NCBI GenBank assembly: GCA_963770315.1
Contig: CAVYPC010000002.1
Span: forward strand, 1,240,001 to 1,304,000
Direction: 5' to 3'
DNA: 64,000 nucleotides
From: VRUE01 sp963770315
GTDB taxonomy: Bacteria > Actinomycetota > Thermoleophilia > Solirubrobacterales > 70-9
Each line of letters starts with the position of its first letter. Positions within the stretch are counted from its first letter, which is position 1. The notes beneath the pieces are model-generated. The model was given only the letters and a program-made list of their open reading frames with translations, ran no database searches and was not told the DNA's origin. The position numbers and the translations under genes were made by a program. This document shows positions 1 to 8,591 of the stretch, piece after piece.

Positions 1-393
1 TCGTCAGCCTCGGCGGCTCAGCGCCGCCGAGGAGGAGCCGATCCTCAGGGCTCGCCGACAAACCAACCTCGGCCCCGGCCGTCTGGCCGGCATCTGCCGC
101 CGGTCTCGCTCGACGATCTGGAAGGTGCTTCACCGCCACGGGCTCTCGCGGCGATGCAAGGGCGCCAGGGAGACCTACCGCCGCTATGAGTGGTCTGCCC
201 CCGGAGCCCTGCTTCACGTCGACGTCGCCCGCCTGGCGCGCTTCAATCGCCCCGGGCACGCGGTCACCGGTGTGCGGGACAAGACCGGTGCCGAGAAACG
301 TGCCGGGGTTGGCTACGTCTACCTGCACTGCGTGATCGATGACCACAGCCGCTACGCCTACGTCGAGCAGCATCCCGACCAAGGCGGGGACAC
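1..393 (+). mobile_element. IS481-family element, truncated copy
   Basis: The first 393 bases match the middle of the complete 1060-bp IS481-type element found at 14735-15794 (base 1 here corresponds to about 15036). The reading frame encodes the central part of the DDE transposase, including the segment around LHVDVARL and VIDDHSRYAYV. The match stops abruptly inside a GGDT codon stretch at 393. The catalytic glutamate region and right end are missing, and the left end lies outside the window. It is a dead remnant in the same orientation as the copy at 14.7 kb. Confidence 0.9.
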
Positions 394-503
394 GATTTCG
401 CCCGGGCTCGGTCGGGCGCTGGGCGACTCCATCACGGCAACCTACTCCCGCGGCGAGCCTTAGCGGGGCTGCCACGAGGGTTGGAGTTCAGGCTTAGAAA
501 GGC

Positions 504-959
504 CTACCTGAGACGTTCGACGACGGCCTTGCCGCGGTAGTCGAAAATCCGCTCGAGATCGCGGCGGACGAAGAGCCGGTGCGCGAGCGCGCCAAGCGGT
601 CCCAGCGGGATCGCGTAGCGGACGCGGTCGTGGATGACGGTGGCGCCGTCGCCGTCGCGCTCGAACGTGTGGGTGTGCTCCCAGCGGGAGTACGGGCCCT
701 TGATTTGGGTGTCGACGAAGCCCGTCGGCGGTTCCCAGGTCTCTATCCGGGTCTGCCAGCGCAGCGGCACTCCGTGCAGCCTCAGCTTGTAGTCGAGCAG
801 AGTGCCCGGGCGGAACTTCACCTCGCCCGGCGTCGCCACTTCGAAGTGAAGCCAGGGCGGGGTCAGGGGCTCCAGGTTGGCGAAGTCCCCGTAGAAATCG
901 AACGCCCGCTCGATCGGTACCTCGACCCGCTGGCTGCGCTCGAGGATGTACGTGTACAC
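504..959 (-). CDS. SRPBCC (START/cyclase-like) family protein
   Basis: A protein of about 151 residues with the features of the SRPBCC helix-grip fold (polyketide cyclase/dehydrase-like): an N-terminal strand ERSQRVEVPIERAFDFY, a conserved ANLEPLTPPWL segment, and a C-terminal amphipathic helix (RRDLERIFDYRGKAV). Such proteins bind hydrophobic ligands; the ligand here cannot be named. I chose the GTG at 959 because the protein then begins directly at the first strand; a TTG at 980 would add seven residues. It is divergent from a Rossmann-fold gene starting about 45 bp away. Related SRPBCC domains are known next to or fused with such NAD(P)-binding proteins, so the two may act together. Confidence 0.75.
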   Translation of the reverse strand: MYTYILERSQRVEVPIERAFDFYGDFANLEPLTPPWLHFEVATPGEVKFRPGTLLDYKLRLHGVPLRWQTRIETWEPPTGFVDTQIKGPYSRWEHTHTFERDGDGATVIHDRVRYAIPLGPLGALAHRLFVRRDLERIFDYRGKAVVERLR

Positions 960-1002
960 CAGCCCAGTCTTGCACTCCAATTGACTCGGCTACCTTTAAG
1001 AG

Positions 1003-1899
1003 ATCGAGCCAAGCACTCTCATCGCCGGCGCCACCGGTTTCATCGGCGCTCGGCTGGCCAGCTCTCTGGGCTCGGAGTCATCTATCCGCTGCCTGGTTCG
1101 CGACCCTTCGAAGACTCGCTCGCTGGAGGCGGCTGGTCTGGACCTCCACGTGGGAGACGTCACCGACGCGGCGAGCCTGGAGGGCGCGGGCCGGGATGTC
1201 GAGGTCGCCTATTACCTCGTCCACGCGATGGCCGGGGGCAGCGGATTCGCCGAGCGAGAGCAGGTCGGGGCGCGGAACTTCGCCAAAATGGCCAAGCGCG
1301 AAGGTGTCAAACGGGTCGTCTATCTCGGGGGGCTGGGCGACGAGAGCAAGTCGAAGCACCTCGGCAGCCGCCATCAGACCGCGTGCACCCTGGCCGCCGA
1401 CGGGCCTCCGCTCACCTACTTCCGGGCGGCGATGGTCGTCGGCGCCGGCAGCGAGTCCTACCGGACCCTGCGCTACCTGGTGGGGCGACTGCCGGTGATG
1501 ATCGCCCCAACCTGGCTGCGCATAGCCACGCAGCCGATTGGCATCGACGCCACGATCGAGTACCTGCGACGCGCTCCCGAGGTTCCCGAATCGAAGGGCC
1601 GGGAAGTCCAGATCGGCGGCCCCGACGTCCTCTCCTACTCGGAGATGCTGGATCGGATGGCGATCGCGATGGGAGTTGGGCCGCGGCGCAAGCTGCCGGT
1701 GCCCTTCATCACCCCGTGGCTGTCGGCGCTCTGGCTCGGCCTGGTGACGCCGGTCGACACTAAGGTGGCGCGCCCGCTCGTCGAGGGCCTGACCACTGCC
1801 ACCGTCGTCACCGACCCCTCCGGGGCCAAGCCGTTCGGCATCTCGCCTGAGTCGTTTGACGAGGCACTGCGCCGCGCGCTTGTGGAGGAAGAGGGTTGA
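1003..1899 (+). CDS. NAD(P)-binding Rossmann protein (atypical SDR, NmrA/YbjT-like)
   Basis: The frame open from 1000 encodes about 298 residues with an N-terminal nucleotide-binding loop AGATGFIG, a VGDVTD segment and a YLGGLG strand, as in atypical short-chain dehydrogenase/NmrA-like proteins. The C-terminal part carries a membrane-leaning helix (PWLSALWLGLVTP). The odd point is the start: the Rossmann loop begins at codon 7 after an in-frame TAA at 997, and the first codon in the usual position is ATC at 1003. The first ATG/GTG/TTG in frame is GTG 1150, which would delete the cofactor-binding fold. Either ATC is used or the 5' end was damaged. The substrate is unknown. It probably works with the divergent SRPBCC gene. 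Confidence 0.7.
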   Translation: MEPSTLIAGATGFIGARLASSLGSESSIRCLVRDPSKTRSLEAAGLDLHVGDVTDAASLEGAGRDVEVAYYLVHAMAGGSGFAEREQVGARNFAKMAKREGVKRVVYLGGLGDESKSKHLGSRHQTACTLAADGPPLTYFRAAMVVGAGSESYRTLRYLVGRLPVMIAPTWLRIATQPIGIDATIEYLRRAPEVPESKGREVQIGGPDVLSYSEMLDRMAIAMGVGPRRKLPVPFITPWLSALWLGLVTPVDTKVARPLVEGLTTATVVTDPSGAKPFGISPESFDEALRRALVEEEG

Positions 1900-2176
1900 A
1901 CGGTTCAGGCTCGGTCCGAGGCGAGCGGAGAACGACGGAGACGCGCAAGCGCCCAGTCCGCAGACGTCGGAGGGCTGTGTTCGCCCTCTTGAGAGCACAG
2001 GTCTTCACCTCGGAGCGACTTGACGACACCAAACAACTGCCAGGGACCCTTGCGATGTTCGCCCTAGGTATCGCGAGGGGGCCACTGCCGAGGTCGACCG
2101 CGCCGTCGAGGACCAGCGCCGCAGCGCCCCTCGCATCCAGGCAACCAATCGGATGCGCTCCTCGTAGTGTCAAACA

Positions 2177-3445
2177 ATGAAGATCGCAATCGTCGGGACC
2201 GGGATCTCCGGGCTGGTCGCCGCCCACCGGCTGCACCGCGAGCACGAGATCGTCGTCTACGAGGCGGGGGCGCGACTCGGCGGCCACTCCAACACGGTGC
2301 GGGTCGAGCTCGGCGAGGAGGCCCACGACGTCGACACCGGCTTCATCGTCTTCAACGACCGCAACTACCCTGAGTTCGAAGCGCTGCTGGCCGAACTCGG
2401 CGTCGCCACCCAGCCCTCTCACATGGGCTTCTCGGTCTCCGACGGGCGCGGGCGCTTCGAGTACTCCGGCACCCCGCTCGGCATCTTCGCCCGCCCCGCA
2501 CATCTGCTCAACCCCTCCTTCCTGTGGATGCTGGTGCAGTGGCGACGCTTCAACCGCGAGGCGCGGACCCTGATCGGGATGGATGAGACCGGGCCCCCGC
2601 TCGGCCACTGGCTGCAGCAGCAGGGCTTCTCGCGTCAGTTCATCGAGCGCCTGATCGTCCCCCAGGCCTCGGCCGTCTGGTCCGCCGACCCTGAGCAGAT
2701 GTGGAGTTTCCCGGCCAGCTTTATGGCCGAGTTCTTCGACAACCACGGGATGTACTCGCTGCGCAATCGGCCGCGGTGGCGGACGGTCAGCGGCGGCTCG
2801 AGCCGCTATGTCGAGGCGATCGCCGCGCCCTGGCGCGACTGCGTCCGGTTGCGGGCGGCCGTGCGGCGAATCGAGCGCCTGCCGGGAGCGGTGCGAGTCG
2901 AGGCCGACGGCTGCGAGAGCGAGGACTTCGATGAGGTCGTGATCGCCACCCACTCCGACCAGGCCCTGGCCCTGCTCGGCGACCCGAGCGCAGCCGAGCG
3001 CGAGATCCTCGCCGCCATCCCCTACCAGCGCAACGAGGCCGTGCTGCACACCGACACGGCGCTGCTGCCGCGGCGGCGCCGGGCCTGGGCGAGCTGGAAC
3101 TTCCACCTGACCGGGGAGCCGAGCGGCGGCACCACGGTCACCTACTGGATGAACAAGCTGCAGCGGCTGCGCTCCGAGCACGAGATCCTGCTGACCCTGA
3201 ACCGCGGCGAGGAAATCGACCCCGACAAGGTTCTGCGGCGGATCTCCTACGACCACCCCGTGTACACAAAGGAAGGGGTCCACGCGCAGGCGCGCCATGC
3301 CGAAATCAGCGGCGGCCCCGGCCGCACCCACTACTGCGGCGCCTACTGGGGCTGGGGCTTCCACGAGGACGGCGTCGTCAGCGCCCTGCGCGCCTGCGAG
3401 GGGATCGCCGCTGCCGAGCGGCTGGCGCTGCTGGTCGCGGCATGA
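2177..3445 (+). CDS. FAD-dependent oxidoreductase (amine-oxidase/desaturase-like)
   Basis: A 422-residue flavoprotein with an N-terminal dinucleotide-binding motif IVGTGISGL, the following acidic strand EIVVYEAGARLGGHSNT, and a C-terminal FAD-contact region GRTHYCGAYWGWGFHEDG. It is first in a tight three-gene operon (4-bp ATGA overlap with DUF1365), followed by a cyclopropane-synthase-like methyltransferase. In other bacteria the same trio sits in loci for modified membrane fatty acids, where a flavoprotein acts with an SAM methyltransferase on phospholipid acyl chains. A role in fatty-acid modification is therefore likely, but the exact product (cyclopropane, methyl-branched or furan) cannot be read from sequence. 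The 277 bp upstream show no convincing gene and should hold its promoter. Confidence 0.85.
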   Translation: MKIAIVGTGISGLVAAHRLHREHEIVVYEAGARLGGHSNTVRVELGEEAHDVDTGFIVFNDRNYPEFEALLAELGVATQPSHMGFSVSDGRGRFEYSGTPLGIFARPAHLLNPSFLWMLVQWRRFNREARTLIGMDETGPPLGHWLQQQGFSRQFIERLIVPQASAVWSADPEQMWSFPASFMAEFFDNHGMYSLRNRPRWRTVSGGSSRYVEAIAAPWRDCVRLRAAVRRIERLPGAVRVEADGCESEDFDEVVIATHSDQALALLGDPSAAEREILAAIPYQRNEAVLHTDTALLPRRRRAWASWNFHLTGEPSGGTTVTYWMNKLQRLRSEHEILLTLNRGEEIDPDKVLRRISYDHPVYTKEGVHAQARHAEISGGPGRTHYCGAYWGWGFHEDGVVSALRACEGIAAAERLALLVAA

Positions 3446-4221
3446 CCGCCTCGGCCCTATACGAGGGGACGATCCGCCACCGGCGCTTCGAGCCGGTCGA
3501 GCACTGCTTCCGCTACCCGCACTTCCTGATGTATCTCGACCTCGACGAGCTACCCGCGGTGCTCGACCCCTACCCGCTCTGGTCGGCCCGCCGCCCCGCG
3601 CCGGCCCGCTTCCGCCGCCAGGACTTCATGGGCGACCCGGCGCAGCCACTGGCCGATTGCGCCCGCGAGACCGTGCGCGCGGCGACCGGTCAGGAGCTGG
3701 CCGGCCCGGTCCGGCTGCTGACCAGCCTGCGCTACCTCGGCCACAGCTTCAACCCGGTCAGCTTCTACTACTGCTTCGACGACGCCGGCGAGCGGGTGGA
3801 GGCGGTGATCGCCGACGTCACCAACATCCCCTGGGGCGAAGCCCACCCATATGTCCTCGTCCGGGGTGACAATCAGGGCAAGGTGCTCGCCGACGAGCTC
3901 GACAAGGAGCTGCACGTCTCGCCGCTGATGGGGATGGACCAGACCTATGCCTTCCGCGCGACCGAGCCCGGCCGCGAGCTCGTCGTCCAGATCGAGTCGC
4001 GGCCCGAAGGCGGCGGCGGCAAGGCCTTCGACGCGACGCTCTCGCTGCGCCGCCGCGAGCTCAGCCGCGGCCTGATGAACCGGATGCTGGCCCGCTATCC
4101 GGCGATGTCGCTGCAGGTCGTCGCCAAGATCTACGCCCAGACGCTGCACCTGAAGCTGAAGGGCGCGCGCTACTTCCCGCACCCCGAGGGCCGCAAGCCG
4201 AAGGGGTTCCTGGCCCCATGA
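3442..4221 (+). CDS. DUF1365 family protein
   Basis: A 259-residue member of DUF1365, recognised by the N-terminal LYEGTIRHRRFEPVEHCF and the signature LRYLGHSFNPVSFYYCFD near residue 100, followed by TNIPWGEAH. The biochemical role of the family is not settled. It is consistently located between a flavin oxidoreductase and a CFA-synthase-like methyltransferase, as here. The start ATG overlaps the stop of the oxidoreductase by 4 bp, and its own stop overlaps the next start by 4 bp, so the three proteins are probably translationally coupled. No membrane segment or signal peptide is evident. Confidence 0.9.
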   Translation: MTASALYEGTIRHRRFEPVEHCFRYPHFLMYLDLDELPAVLDPYPLWSARRPAPARFRRQDFMGDPAQPLADCARETVRAATGQELAGPVRLLTSLRYLGHSFNPVSFYYCFDDAGERVEAVIADVTNIPWGEAHPYVLVRGDNQGKVLADELDKELHVSPLMGMDQTYAFRATEPGRELVVQIESRPEGGGGKAFDATLSLRRRELSRGLMNRMLARYPAMSLQVVAKIYAQTLHLKLKGARYFPHPEGRKPKGFLAP

Positions 4222-5411
4222 GCGTGCGCGACACAGCCGCCCGCGCCGCCGTCTCCCAGGTGCTGAGCCGCCTGCGCAGCGGCCGGATCGAGGTCGTCGA
4301 GGACGGCCGCGCCCGCGCCTTCGGCCCCGCCGGCGCCGAGCTGCGGGCGACGGTGACCGTCTACGACCCGCGCGCCTGGCGCGGCCCGCTGCGCGGCAGC
4401 CTCGGCCTCGGCGAGGCCTACGTCGACGGCTTCTGGGAGGCCGACGACCTCGTCACCCTGATCCGGATCGCCGCCCGCGAGCTGCAGCGGCCCGGCCGCC
4501 TGCGCGGCGCGATCGTCCGCCCCCGCGGCCTCCTGCACCGGGCGCGGCGCCTGGTCCCGGAGAACTCGCGCCGCGGCGCCCGCGAGAACATCTCCGCCCA
4601 CTACGACCTCGGCAACGACCTCTTCGCCGCCTTCCTCGACGAGCAGATGATGTATTCGTGCGCCTGGTTCCCGGACAAGGGCGCCGACCTCGAGCAGGCC
4701 CAGATCGCCAAGCTCGACCGCATCTGCGAGCGGCTGCGGCTCGACCCCGACGACCACCTGCTGGAGATCGGCACCGGCTGGGGCGGGCTCGCCGTCCACG
4801 CCGCCCGCGAGAGCGGCTGCCGGGTGACGACGACCACGATCTCGCGCGAACAGCATGCGCTGGCGCGGCGGCGGGTGCGCGAGGCCGGGCTCGACGACCG
4901 GGTCACGGTCCTGCTTGAGGACTACCGCGACCTCGACGGCCGGTTCGACAAGCTGGTCTCGGTCGAGATGATCGAGGCGGTCGGCTGGCAGCACTTCGAC
5001 GATTTCTTCCAGCGCTGCGACAGCCTGCTCAGCGACGATGGGCTGATGCTGCTGCAAGCGATCACGATCGACGACCGCATCTACGAGGCGGAGAAGGGCG
5101 CGCGCAGCTTCGCCAACACCCACGTCTTCCCCGGCGGCTGCCTGCCCTCCAACGGGTTGATCGCCGACTGCCTGCAGCGGGTGACGAGCATGCGCCCGGT
5201 CTGGACCGAGGACATCACCGCCCACTACCCACCGACCCTCGCCGCCTGGCGCGAGCGCTTCCTCGGCGCCTGGGACCAGCTCCGCGCCCGCGGCTACGAC
5301 GACCGCTTCCGCCGCCTCTGGACCTTCTACCTCAGCTCCTCGGAGGCCGGCTTCCGCGAGCGCCGGATCGCCGACGTGCAGACCCTTTTTGCGAAGCCGG
5401 GGTGGCGGTGA
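4218..5411 (+). CDS. cyclopropane-fatty-acyl-phospholipid synthase-like methyltransferase
   Basis: A 397-residue SAM-dependent methyltransferase of the CFA synthase family. It has the family's substrate-domain signature AHYDLGNDLFAAFLD, MMYSCAWF, the SAM-binding loop LEIGTGWGGLA, the conserved SVEMIEAVG and the C-terminal YLSSSEAGFR. The length is normal for the family. It acts on unsaturated acyl chains of membrane phospholipids, adding a methylene or methyl group from SAM. As last gene of the FAD oxidoreductase-DUF1365 operon it may take part in a route beyond plain cyclopropanation, as in loci where a CFA-like methyltransferase pairs with a flavin enzyme. Which product it makes cannot be told here. 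Confidence 0.9.
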   Translation: MSVRDTAARAAVSQVLSRLRSGRIEVVEDGRARAFGPAGAELRATVTVYDPRAWRGPLRGSLGLGEAYVDGFWEADDLVTLIRIAARELQRPGRLRGAIVRPRGLLHRARRLVPENSRRGARENISAHYDLGNDLFAAFLDEQMMYSCAWFPDKGADLEQAQIAKLDRICERLRLDPDDHLLEIGTGWGGLAVHAARESGCRVTTTTISREQHALARRRVREAGLDDRVTVLLEDYRDLDGRFDKLVSVEMIEAVGWQHFDDFFQRCDSLLSDDGLMLLQAITIDDRIYEAEKGARSFANTHVFPGGCLPSNGLIADCLQRVTSMRPVWTEDITAHYPPTLAAWRERFLGAWDQLRARGYDDRFRRLWTFYLSSSEAGFRERRIADVQTLFAKPGWR

Positions 5412-5451
5412 GCGGCCGCGGCGTTCCGAGCCATGAACTCCGCCGCCCGAC

Positions 5452-5934
5452 CTATTCTGCTGGCCGGCGCCGCTCCACTCCGGACTGTGAGCGCAACTGA
5501 ACAGCGCTGGCCAGCTCACGTCGAAGACCGGCGGCGGCATTGTTTCCCAGCCGCTTGAAGGCGAGGCCGAAGAGTGGGTCGAGGATTCGCATTAGTCCCT
5601 TCAGCGTCAGCTGCGCGTCGTAGACCATCTCGCAACCGGAGTCGGTCGGCTCGATCGTGATCGTGTCGACGGAGACGATGCTCGAGTTCTCAGCTCGCAG
5701 CACCAGCCGCTTCGGACGTTCGTACGCAGTCGTCGTGTACTCGAGCGGGATCTCGCGACCCATCCACCTAACCAGAACCTGGAATCGTGACCCCTCGCCA
5801 GGCTCGTTGCCGTCGACCGGGTTTGCACGCGCAGCGGTCGGGTCCCACTCGGTGACGTTCGAGAACATCGCCATATAGTCGAAAACTTCCTCTGCGCTCC
5901 TCGGGCTGGCGATCTTGTCGTAGTAACGAGCCAT
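5452..5934 (-). CDS. SRPBCC family protein
   Basis: A 160-residue protein with the helix-grip pattern of the SRPBCC superfamily: RSAEEVFDYMAMFSN near the N-terminus, alternating strands through the centre (RFQVLVRW, SIVSVDTITI), and a long C-terminal helix AFKRLGNNAAAGLRREL. It is convergent with the lipid-modification operon, about 40 bp from its stop. Members of this group typically bind lipids or polyketide-like compounds or act in envelope processes. No specific function can be given. Confidence 0.75.
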   Translation of the reverse strand: MARYYDKIASPRSAEEVFDYMAMFSNVTEWDPTAARANPVDGNEPGEGSRFQVLVRWMGREIPLEYTTTAYERPKRLVLRAENSSIVSVDTITIEPTDSGCEMVYDAQLTLKGLMRILDPLFGLAFKRLGNNAAAGLRRELASAVQLRSQSGVERRRPAE

Positions 5935-6179
5935 CTCAGTCTCCTTTCACGCCTGCCGAAGCCGTCGCGACGCCGGGCGACAATCCGAAGAGGCGCTCGC
6001 ACCCCTCGAAGAGCCTAACCCTATCCGCGGGACTCTCACAGACCATGGCACGCGGTGCTTGGGCCGGCGGCGGCGGTCGTGCCAGAACTCTCCGCTGCTC
6101 CGCGCTTCCTGCGGAGAGCCGGCGAGCGAGACCACCGAGTCGGATCTCGCCCATCGGCGACTAGCACGATCCGAGCCAT

Positions 6180-6599
6180 TCGGCCGGGGACGGCCTGGCG
6201 ATGAGCGGAGTCCTGCCGGCGCCGCTGATCATCTTCTCCACCTTCGTCGGCTACACCGCCGGGGGTCTCGGCGGCGCTTTGGTCATGACGCTCGGCATCT
6301 TCATCCCGGCCTTCGTCTTCCCGATCTTCCTCCACCGCCAGCTCGTCGCGGTGTCGGAGAACGAGCGCCTGCACCCGTTCCTGCTCGGCGTCGCGGCGGC
6401 GGTGATCGGGCTGATCGCGGCGGTGACGGTGACGATCCTCGAAACCAGCGTGGTTGACGTCTACACCGCCCTGATAGCTCTCGGCGCTTTCGCCGCCCTC
6501 CAGCACTGGCACTCGAAGTTCACCGTCGTCTACGTGATGGCCGCCGCCGGCATCATCGGGGTCATCCTTTCAGCACACCGTCGTTTAGCCCCGAGCCCC
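6180..6599 (+). pseudogene. C-terminal fragment of chromate transporter (ChrA family)
   Basis: The frame encodes DGLAMSGVLPAPLIIFST and FVGYTAGGLGGALVMTLG, the last third of a CHR-family (ChrA) anion transporter with several hydrophobic helices. The N-terminal two thirds are absent; the 265 bp upstream do not encode them. It runs in frame into the downstream CDF transporter gene without a stop codon. A second, different ChrA fragment that covers the middle of the protein lies at 33.5 kb. It is probably non-functional, although a short membrane piece could still be translated as a leader of the CDF protein. Confidence 0.8.
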
Positions 6600-6608
6600 G
6601 CTCCTAAG

Positions 6609-7712
6609 ATGGGCGCATGGATGCGGCACTGGACTACACCCCCCCTCGGAGGCGACCGCCACCGCCACGGTGCCACGGTGCATTCGCATCCGCACAGTGG
6701 GCCACACGCCCATCCCGACTACGGGCACGGCCCCCACGATCACGCGTATGGGCACGGCCACGGCCTGATCGACCCGACCATCAAGCGCTCGCGGAAGGGC
6801 CTTCGCGCCGTCGGCCTGTCTCTCACTGTCCTCGGCCTGACCGCCCGAGCCCAAGTGGCGATCTACGTCGCCACCGGCAGCGTCGCCCTGCTCGCCGACC
6901 TGATCCATAACTTCGGCGACGCGGCGACGGCGATCCCGCTCGGCATCGCCTTCGTTCTGCGCTCGGAGCGCGCCGAGCGCGGCGCCGGTCTATTCGTCGT
7001 GCTGGCGATCTTCATCTCCGCCTGCGTCGCCGGCTATGAGGCGGTCGCCCGCCTGATCAACCCCGAGACCCCCACGCACTTGCTCGCGCTCGCCGCCGCC
7101 GGTCCAATCGGTTTCGCGGACAACTGGATCGCGGCGATCATCCGCACGCGCGCCGGCCGGTCCCTCGACAGCCCCGCTCTGATAGCAGATGGCAACCACG
7201 CCCGCGCTGACTCCTACGTCAGCCTCGCCGTCGTCGCCAGCGCCGCCGTGGTCGCCTTGGGCCTACCGATCGCCGACCCGCTGATCGGCCTCGGCATAAC
7301 CGCGGTCATCATCAAGATCACCTGGGATTCGTGGTGGACGGTGCGCGGCGGGCCCACCACACCCACTAGGCGGCGTCCAGCTCGCCGACAAGTGCCTCTA
7401 CGCGGCGAGGCCGAGGGCTCCTTGCTAGGACTAGCCTCAGCTCGGAACTGCGTAGATCTGCCCGCCCGCTTCCAGTACTTTCTTCGGCGCCAGGCCACTT
7501 GGCGGCGGACCCGCGATCACTTCACCGGTTTCGGCGCTGTACTCACCGCCATGGCAGGGGCAGACGATGACACCGCCTTCGTAGCCGACCGTGCAGCCCG
7601 CGTGGGTGCAGACGGCGCTGAATGCCTTGAGGCTGCCATCGGACTCGCGGATCAGGATGTCCGGCGAGCCGTCGGCGGGATCGCTATAGGTGGCCGCCTG
7701 GCCGCTCGGTAG
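6609..7712 (+). CDS. cation diffusion facilitator (zinc-type), C-terminus aberrant
   Basis: A CDF-family transporter with a histidine-rich N-terminus (SHPHSGPHAHPD and HGPHDHAYGHGHG), then five to six membrane helices. Both metal sites are visible as HxxxD pairs (HNFGD in TM2 and HARAD in TM5), the arrangement typical of zinc-transporting CDFs. Recognisable homology ends near 7345 (ITWDSWWTVR); the frame then runs on to 7712, antisense to the Rieske gene. A stop in another frame at 7367 suggests a frameshift near the end, so the cytoplasmic C-terminal domain is missing or replaced. The start at 6609 is the first ATG after the ChrA fragment, with which it is in frame. Confidence 0.75.
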   Translation: MGAWMRHWTTPPLGGDRHRHGATVHSHPHSGPHAHPDYGHGPHDHAYGHGHGLIDPTIKRSRKGLRAVGLSLTVLGLTARAQVAIYVATGSVALLADLIHNFGDAATAIPLGIAFVLRSERAERGAGLFVVLAIFISACVAGYEAVARLINPETPTHLLALAAAGPIGFADNWIAAIIRTRAGRSLDSPALIADGNHARADSYVSLAVVASAAVVALGLPIADPLIGLGITAVIIKITWDSWWTVRGGPTTPTRRRPARRQVPLRGEAEGSLLGLASARNCVDLPARFQYFLRRQATWRRTRDHFTGFGAVLTAMAGADDDTAFVADRAARVGADGAECLEAAIGLADQDVRRAVGGIAIGGRLAAR

Positions 7713-8492
7713 ACGCCGGGCGGGGCCGAGCTTGACGGCCCCGCTGGGAATCGAAGAGGAGCCTGCGGACGCCTGCGAGCCCTCAGCGCCACCACCGGTG
7801 CTGCCACCCGAACCGGCCTTTGAGGCACCACGGGCACCCGATCCGCCAGAACCCGCGGTGAGCATGCGGGACCCTGAATAGCCTCCCTTCGCCAGCGCCG
7901 AGATGCCTGCGATCGCGATCGCCATGCCAGCGAACTCCGCCAGCAGCACCCGCCGGGTCGAGGCTGGAGGGATATCGCCGTCACCCTCGATCGGACGTAG
8001 GTGGGTGCGTCGCGCCATCGCCGCCGAGGGACGTCTGACGACGTTGTCGAGGGCAGGCTGCCCGCTCGCCCCCGCCAACACGAAGGGCAGCCAGGCAAAG
8101 GTGAAGACGAGGTCCGGGCCGAGGAAGTAAGGGGTCGTGTGCCAGCTTGCGGTGAGAAACAACAGCAGGTTGAGCCCCAGTCCGCAGGCGGCGGCGATTC
8201 TGGTGACGAGCCCGGCGGTGACTAGCAGCCCGATCAGGATCTCGGTGATCGCCACCCCCACGCCGGCGAGTGCTGGGTGGGGGGCCGCAAACGTCGTCAG
8301 GATGAACCCGCCCGGCGTGCCGTTCGCGAAACCGTGCAGCTGGGTGCCTATGTAGGTGGGCGCGCCGGCATGGAGAAACCCCGGATCGCTGAGCTTCTGG
8401 ACTCCGGCGTAGACGAACGTCAGGCCGAGGAAGAGGCGGAGCGGGAAGAGTGCCTTAGCGGGTGTCAGAGCGGGCACGTTGATCGAGGCCAA
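7437..8492 (-). CDS. DoxX-like membrane protein fused to a Rieske [2Fe-2S] domain
   Basis: A 351-residue fusion. Residues 1 to about 140 form a DoxX/TQO-small-subunit-like four-helix membrane domain (LRLFLGLTFVYAGVQKLSDP, TASWHTTPYFLGPD). A membrane anchor follows near 185-200, then a Gly/Ser linker, then a Rieske domain with cluster ligands CTHAGC (295-300) and CPCH (311-314). The Rieske domain is predicted to lie outside the membrane, tethered to a quinone-type oxidoreductase module, so electron transfer between a quinol pool and an external partner is plausible. It is divergent from a two-component system; the 99-bp gap contains a perfect palindrome that may control both directions. Confidence 0.85.
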   Translation of the reverse strand: MASINVPALTPAKALFPLRLFLGLTFVYAGVQKLSDPGFLHAGAPTYIGTQLHGFANGTPGGFILTTFAAPHPALAGVGVAITEILIGLLVTAGLVTRIAAACGLGLNLLLFLTASWHTTPYFLGPDLVFTFAWLPFVLAGASGQPALDNVVRRPSAAMARRTHLRPIEGDGDIPPASTRRVLLAEFAGMAIAIAGISALAKGGYSGSRMLTAGSGGSGARGASKAGSGGSTGGGAEGSQASAGSSSIPSGAVKLGPARRLPSGQAATYSDPADGSPDILIRESDGSLKAFSAVCTHAGCTVGYEGGVIVCPCHGGEYSAETGEVIAGPPPSGLAPKKVLEAGGQIYAVPS

Positions 8493-8527
8493 AATCGCCG
8501 CGCCGGATAAGCGCCGCCTAAGGCCAA

Positions 8528-8545
8528 GGTGAGAGATCTCTCACC
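8528..8545. promoter_or_regulatory. perfect palindrome, candidate response-regulator operator
   Basis: GGTGAGAGATCTCTCACC is an 18-bp perfect palindrome between the divergent DoxX-Rieske gene (starts 8492) and the response regulator (starts 8592). Its core TGAGAGATCTCTCA recurs exactly at 10389-10402 and in degenerate form at 11047-11060. The position suggests autoregulation and control of the Rieske gene. Confidence 0.6.
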
Positions 8546-8591
8546 CCGTTGCCTCGCATCCGATGGGGTCCCAGCGCGTAGCATCGGCAGG

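Noticed and set aside
1896..2180. 94-codon frame between the Rossmann gene and the FAD oxidoreductase
   Set aside because: Arg/Pro-rich composition, no recognisable motif, and it overlaps the start of the well-supported oxidoreductase; treated as intergenic.
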